From a bacterium (GTDB taxonomy: Bacteria; UBA9089; CG2-30-40-21; SBAY01): 6,762 nt of DNA. The notes beneath the pieces are model-generated. The model searched no databases, was not told the origin of the DNA, and worked only from the letters and a program-made list of their open reading frames with translations. The stretch spans positions 1 to 6,762 of the forward strand of contig JASEHU010000114.1 in assembly GCA_030018635.1 (NCBI GenBank), in the 5' to 3' direction. The translations under genes and the position numbers were made by a program. Below are positions 5,362-6,762 of this stretch, one piece after another; the first letter of the stretch is position 1; every line of letters starts with the position of its first letter.

Positions 5362-6762
5362 CTTCCTAATCCTTTAAGAACCTCAACCGGGGTTAACTCA
5401 GATAATCTTTGATATATATCTTTAGCCTTTTTCTCACTTCCGTTACCATTATTAGAATTAGCGTATATCATCCCTAAAATATGCAGTAATTGGATATTGT
5501 CAGGTTCAGATTTTAATGCCTTTTCATAGACATCTACGGCTCGCTCGCCTATGTTACCTTGTTTCAGATAATAATCAGCCACAATCTTAACCATGATCGG
5601 GTTGCTTGAATCAAGATATATAGCTCTGTCATAGACCCTTATGGCCTTCTCATCCATTCTGCTTGATTTCATATAAACCTCGGCTAATGTTGGGTAAAGC
5701 CACATCTTCTTATCTTTGAAAACAGCCTTTTCGTAAATTAAAGCCGCTTTTGTATATTTCCCAAGCCGTAAATAAATCCCAGCCAGCAAAAGATTAAATT
5801 TCGGGAAAAGAAATAATAAAGCCAGACAAAACACGACTATTATCGGTCCAAAAAACAGATAATTCAGAGCATTTTCCCCTTTTACAGGTTTTAAACCTGG
5901 TAAAGGGGGTAAATTTGATTCTAATGATGTCCTGGCTATCTGTAAATTAGATTGTCCTTTCTTAGCGAGCTGTAAATTTGCTTGCCCTTCCTTTTCTCTT
6001 TTGTCTATCTCGTTTAATATTTCCTTTATTTTCCCCTTTTCTTCGTCAGTTGGGGCACATTCAAAGGCACGGGTAAAAATCTCTTTTGCATTTTTCCAGC
6101 TCTGGTGAAGCATTTGATTAATCCCTAAATCCACCCATTTCTGATAATCCGACCAATTCTGTTTTTTATCTATTGATGCCTTGACAATCCTTATTTTCTC
6201 CATTATTTTATCCCTTTGGGCGGCGGTAGTTGTATATTCAAGTGCCTTATCAAGTGATTCAATGGCCTGCTTCAAATTATTCTCACTTATGGCTGTAATC
6301 CCGGCACTATACCATTGCCAATAATTTTCCTGCCGTATCTTTTCAGCCAGGGCAAGTTGGGCCTCATTTATTTTTCCCTTGATCATTTCTTTTTCATCCG
6401 GCAGGGCATATTCTAAGACCTTGTTGAAGTAATCAATAGCCTTTTCCCATCTTTTATCATTCATCATTTCAATCCCGGCATTATATAATTTTGTATAATT
6501 TTCCTGACGCCTCTTTTCGGTTAAACTTATCTTTGCACTTTCAATTTTTTTGTTGACCGTTTCTTTCTCTTCGTCTGTTTTAGCATATTCTATTGCCTTA
6601 TTAAAGCAATCAATGGCTCCATCGAGATTATTTTTATTGACCTTTTCCAGCCCCGCGCCAACCCATTTCCAATAATTTTCCTGACGGGTTTTTTCATCCA
6701 AACTTACCTTTGCACTTTCAATTTTTTTGTTGACCGTTTCTTTCTCTTCGTCTGTTTTAGCA
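5352..6762 (-). CDS. Membrane-anchored TPR-repeat protein, N-terminus outside the window
   Basis: The visible 469 aa are the C-terminal part of a tetratricopeptide-repeat scaffold; its partner is unknown. The frame stays open to 6762 and the outermost 20 codons (AKTDEEKETVNKKIESAKVS) repeat an internal unit, so a TTG at 6701 is an internal leucine, not the start. Numbering from that leucine, four long units of 58-59 aa, each a TPR-like helix pair plus an extra charged helix, have markers at Y10, Y69, Y127 and Y186. A charged stretch with a short NLQLAKKGQSNLQIA duplication (242-256) leads to a proline-rich linker (264-275) and one membrane helix (about 281-299). Three or four canonical TPRs then fill 300-440. 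Topology cannot be fixed without the N-terminus. The linker is encoded by a palindromic repeat also found between genes. The HEAT gene follows closely on the same strand. Confidence 0.88.
   Translation of the reverse strand, partial: AKTDEEKETVNKKIESAKVSLDEKTRQENYWKWVGAGLEKVNKNNLDGAIDCFNKAIEYAKTDEEKETVNKKIESAKISLTEKRRQENYTKLYNAGIEMMNDKRWEKAIDYFNKVLEYALPDEKEMIKGKINEAQLALAEKIRQENYWQWYSAGITAISENNLKQAIESLDKALEYTTTAAQRDKIMEKIRIVKASIDKKQNWSDYQKWVDLGINQMLHQSWKNAKEIFTRAFECAPTDEEKGKIKEILNEIDKREKEGQANLQLAKKGQSNLQIARTSLESNLPPLPGLKPVKGENALNYLFFGPIIVVFCLALLFLFPKFNLLLAGIYLRLGKYTKAALIYEKAVFKDKKMWLYPTLAEVYMKSSRMDEKAIRVYDRAIYLDSSNPIMVKIVADYYLKQGNIGERAVDVYEKALKSEPDNIQLLHILGMIYANSNNGNGSEKKAKDIYQRLSELTPVEVLKGLGRGI
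5876..5908 (-). repeat. In-frame palindromic element inside the TPR gene
   Basis: This 33-nt imperfect palindrome contains CAGGTTTTAAACCTG at 5885-5899, with arms CCCCTTTTA... and ...GTAAAGGGG (14 of 16 positions paired). It is 11 codons long and encodes P-L-P-G-L-K-P-V-K-G between the repeat domain and the membrane helix. Its reverse complement shares CCCTTTACCAGGTTT plus AAACCTG with intergenic copy 3 (3250-3272), so the likeness extends beyond the core 15-mer. Confidence 0.75.
6523..6762 (-). repeat. Tandem 177-bp repeat in the TPR gene, cut by the window edge
   Basis: Positions 6523-6585 and 6700-6762 agree at 62 of 63 bases, offset by 177 bp, exactly 59 codons or one protein repeat. Such identity between units that otherwise differ in protein sequence points to a recent duplication or gene conversion. 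The second copy runs off the window, so more units may lie beyond. Confidence 0.9.

Noticed and set aside
6699..6701. TTG as the start codon of the TPR gene
   Set aside because: The frame continues upstream with 20 codons that repeat the internal unit AKTDEEKETVNKKIESAK, so this is an internal leucine and the real start is outside the window.

Overview
The window is an AT-rich bacterial fragment with four protein genes, all on the minus strand, so transcription runs from the high coordinates to the low ones. The source is bacterial: the gene for primosomal helicase PriA has a sigma70-type promoter and Shine-Dalgarno sites precede the starts. Long repeat-protein genes and many unrelated short palindromic repeats suggest an uncultivated, poorly sampled lineage. 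I cannot name the phylum from this sequence.

In transcription order: (1) 6762-5352 is the 3' part of a gene for a membrane-anchored TPR protein; its true start lies beyond the window. (2) After 53 nt containing a perfect 32-bp palindrome comes 5298-3763, a secreted, probably lipid-anchored protein of about 14 HEAT-like repeats. These two may form one operon of protein-protein interaction scaffolds. (3) 3762-2940 is an 823-nt region without a convincing gene. It is a mosaic of at least four kinds of short inverted repeat. (4) 2939-2304 encodes a 211-aa exported protein of unknown function with a strong ribosome binding site, followed by a hairpin terminator. (5) 2122-122 is priA, an independent unit with an extended -10 promoter and an 18-bp palindrome at the predicted transcription start. 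A weaker hairpin follows it at 53-94.

The most notable feature is the behaviour of the repeats. CAGGTTTTAAACCTG occurs four times in the 3.2-kb intergenic cluster, three of them phased by exactly 39 bp. A fifth copy lies inside the TPR reading frame as an 11-codon imperfect palindrome that encodes a proline-rich linker next to the membrane segment. The stop codons of both the TPR and HEAT genes also lie inside large inverted repeats. This resembles protein-coding palindromic elements such as those known from Rickettsia. I found no CRISPR array, RNA gene, transposase or recognisable defence system.
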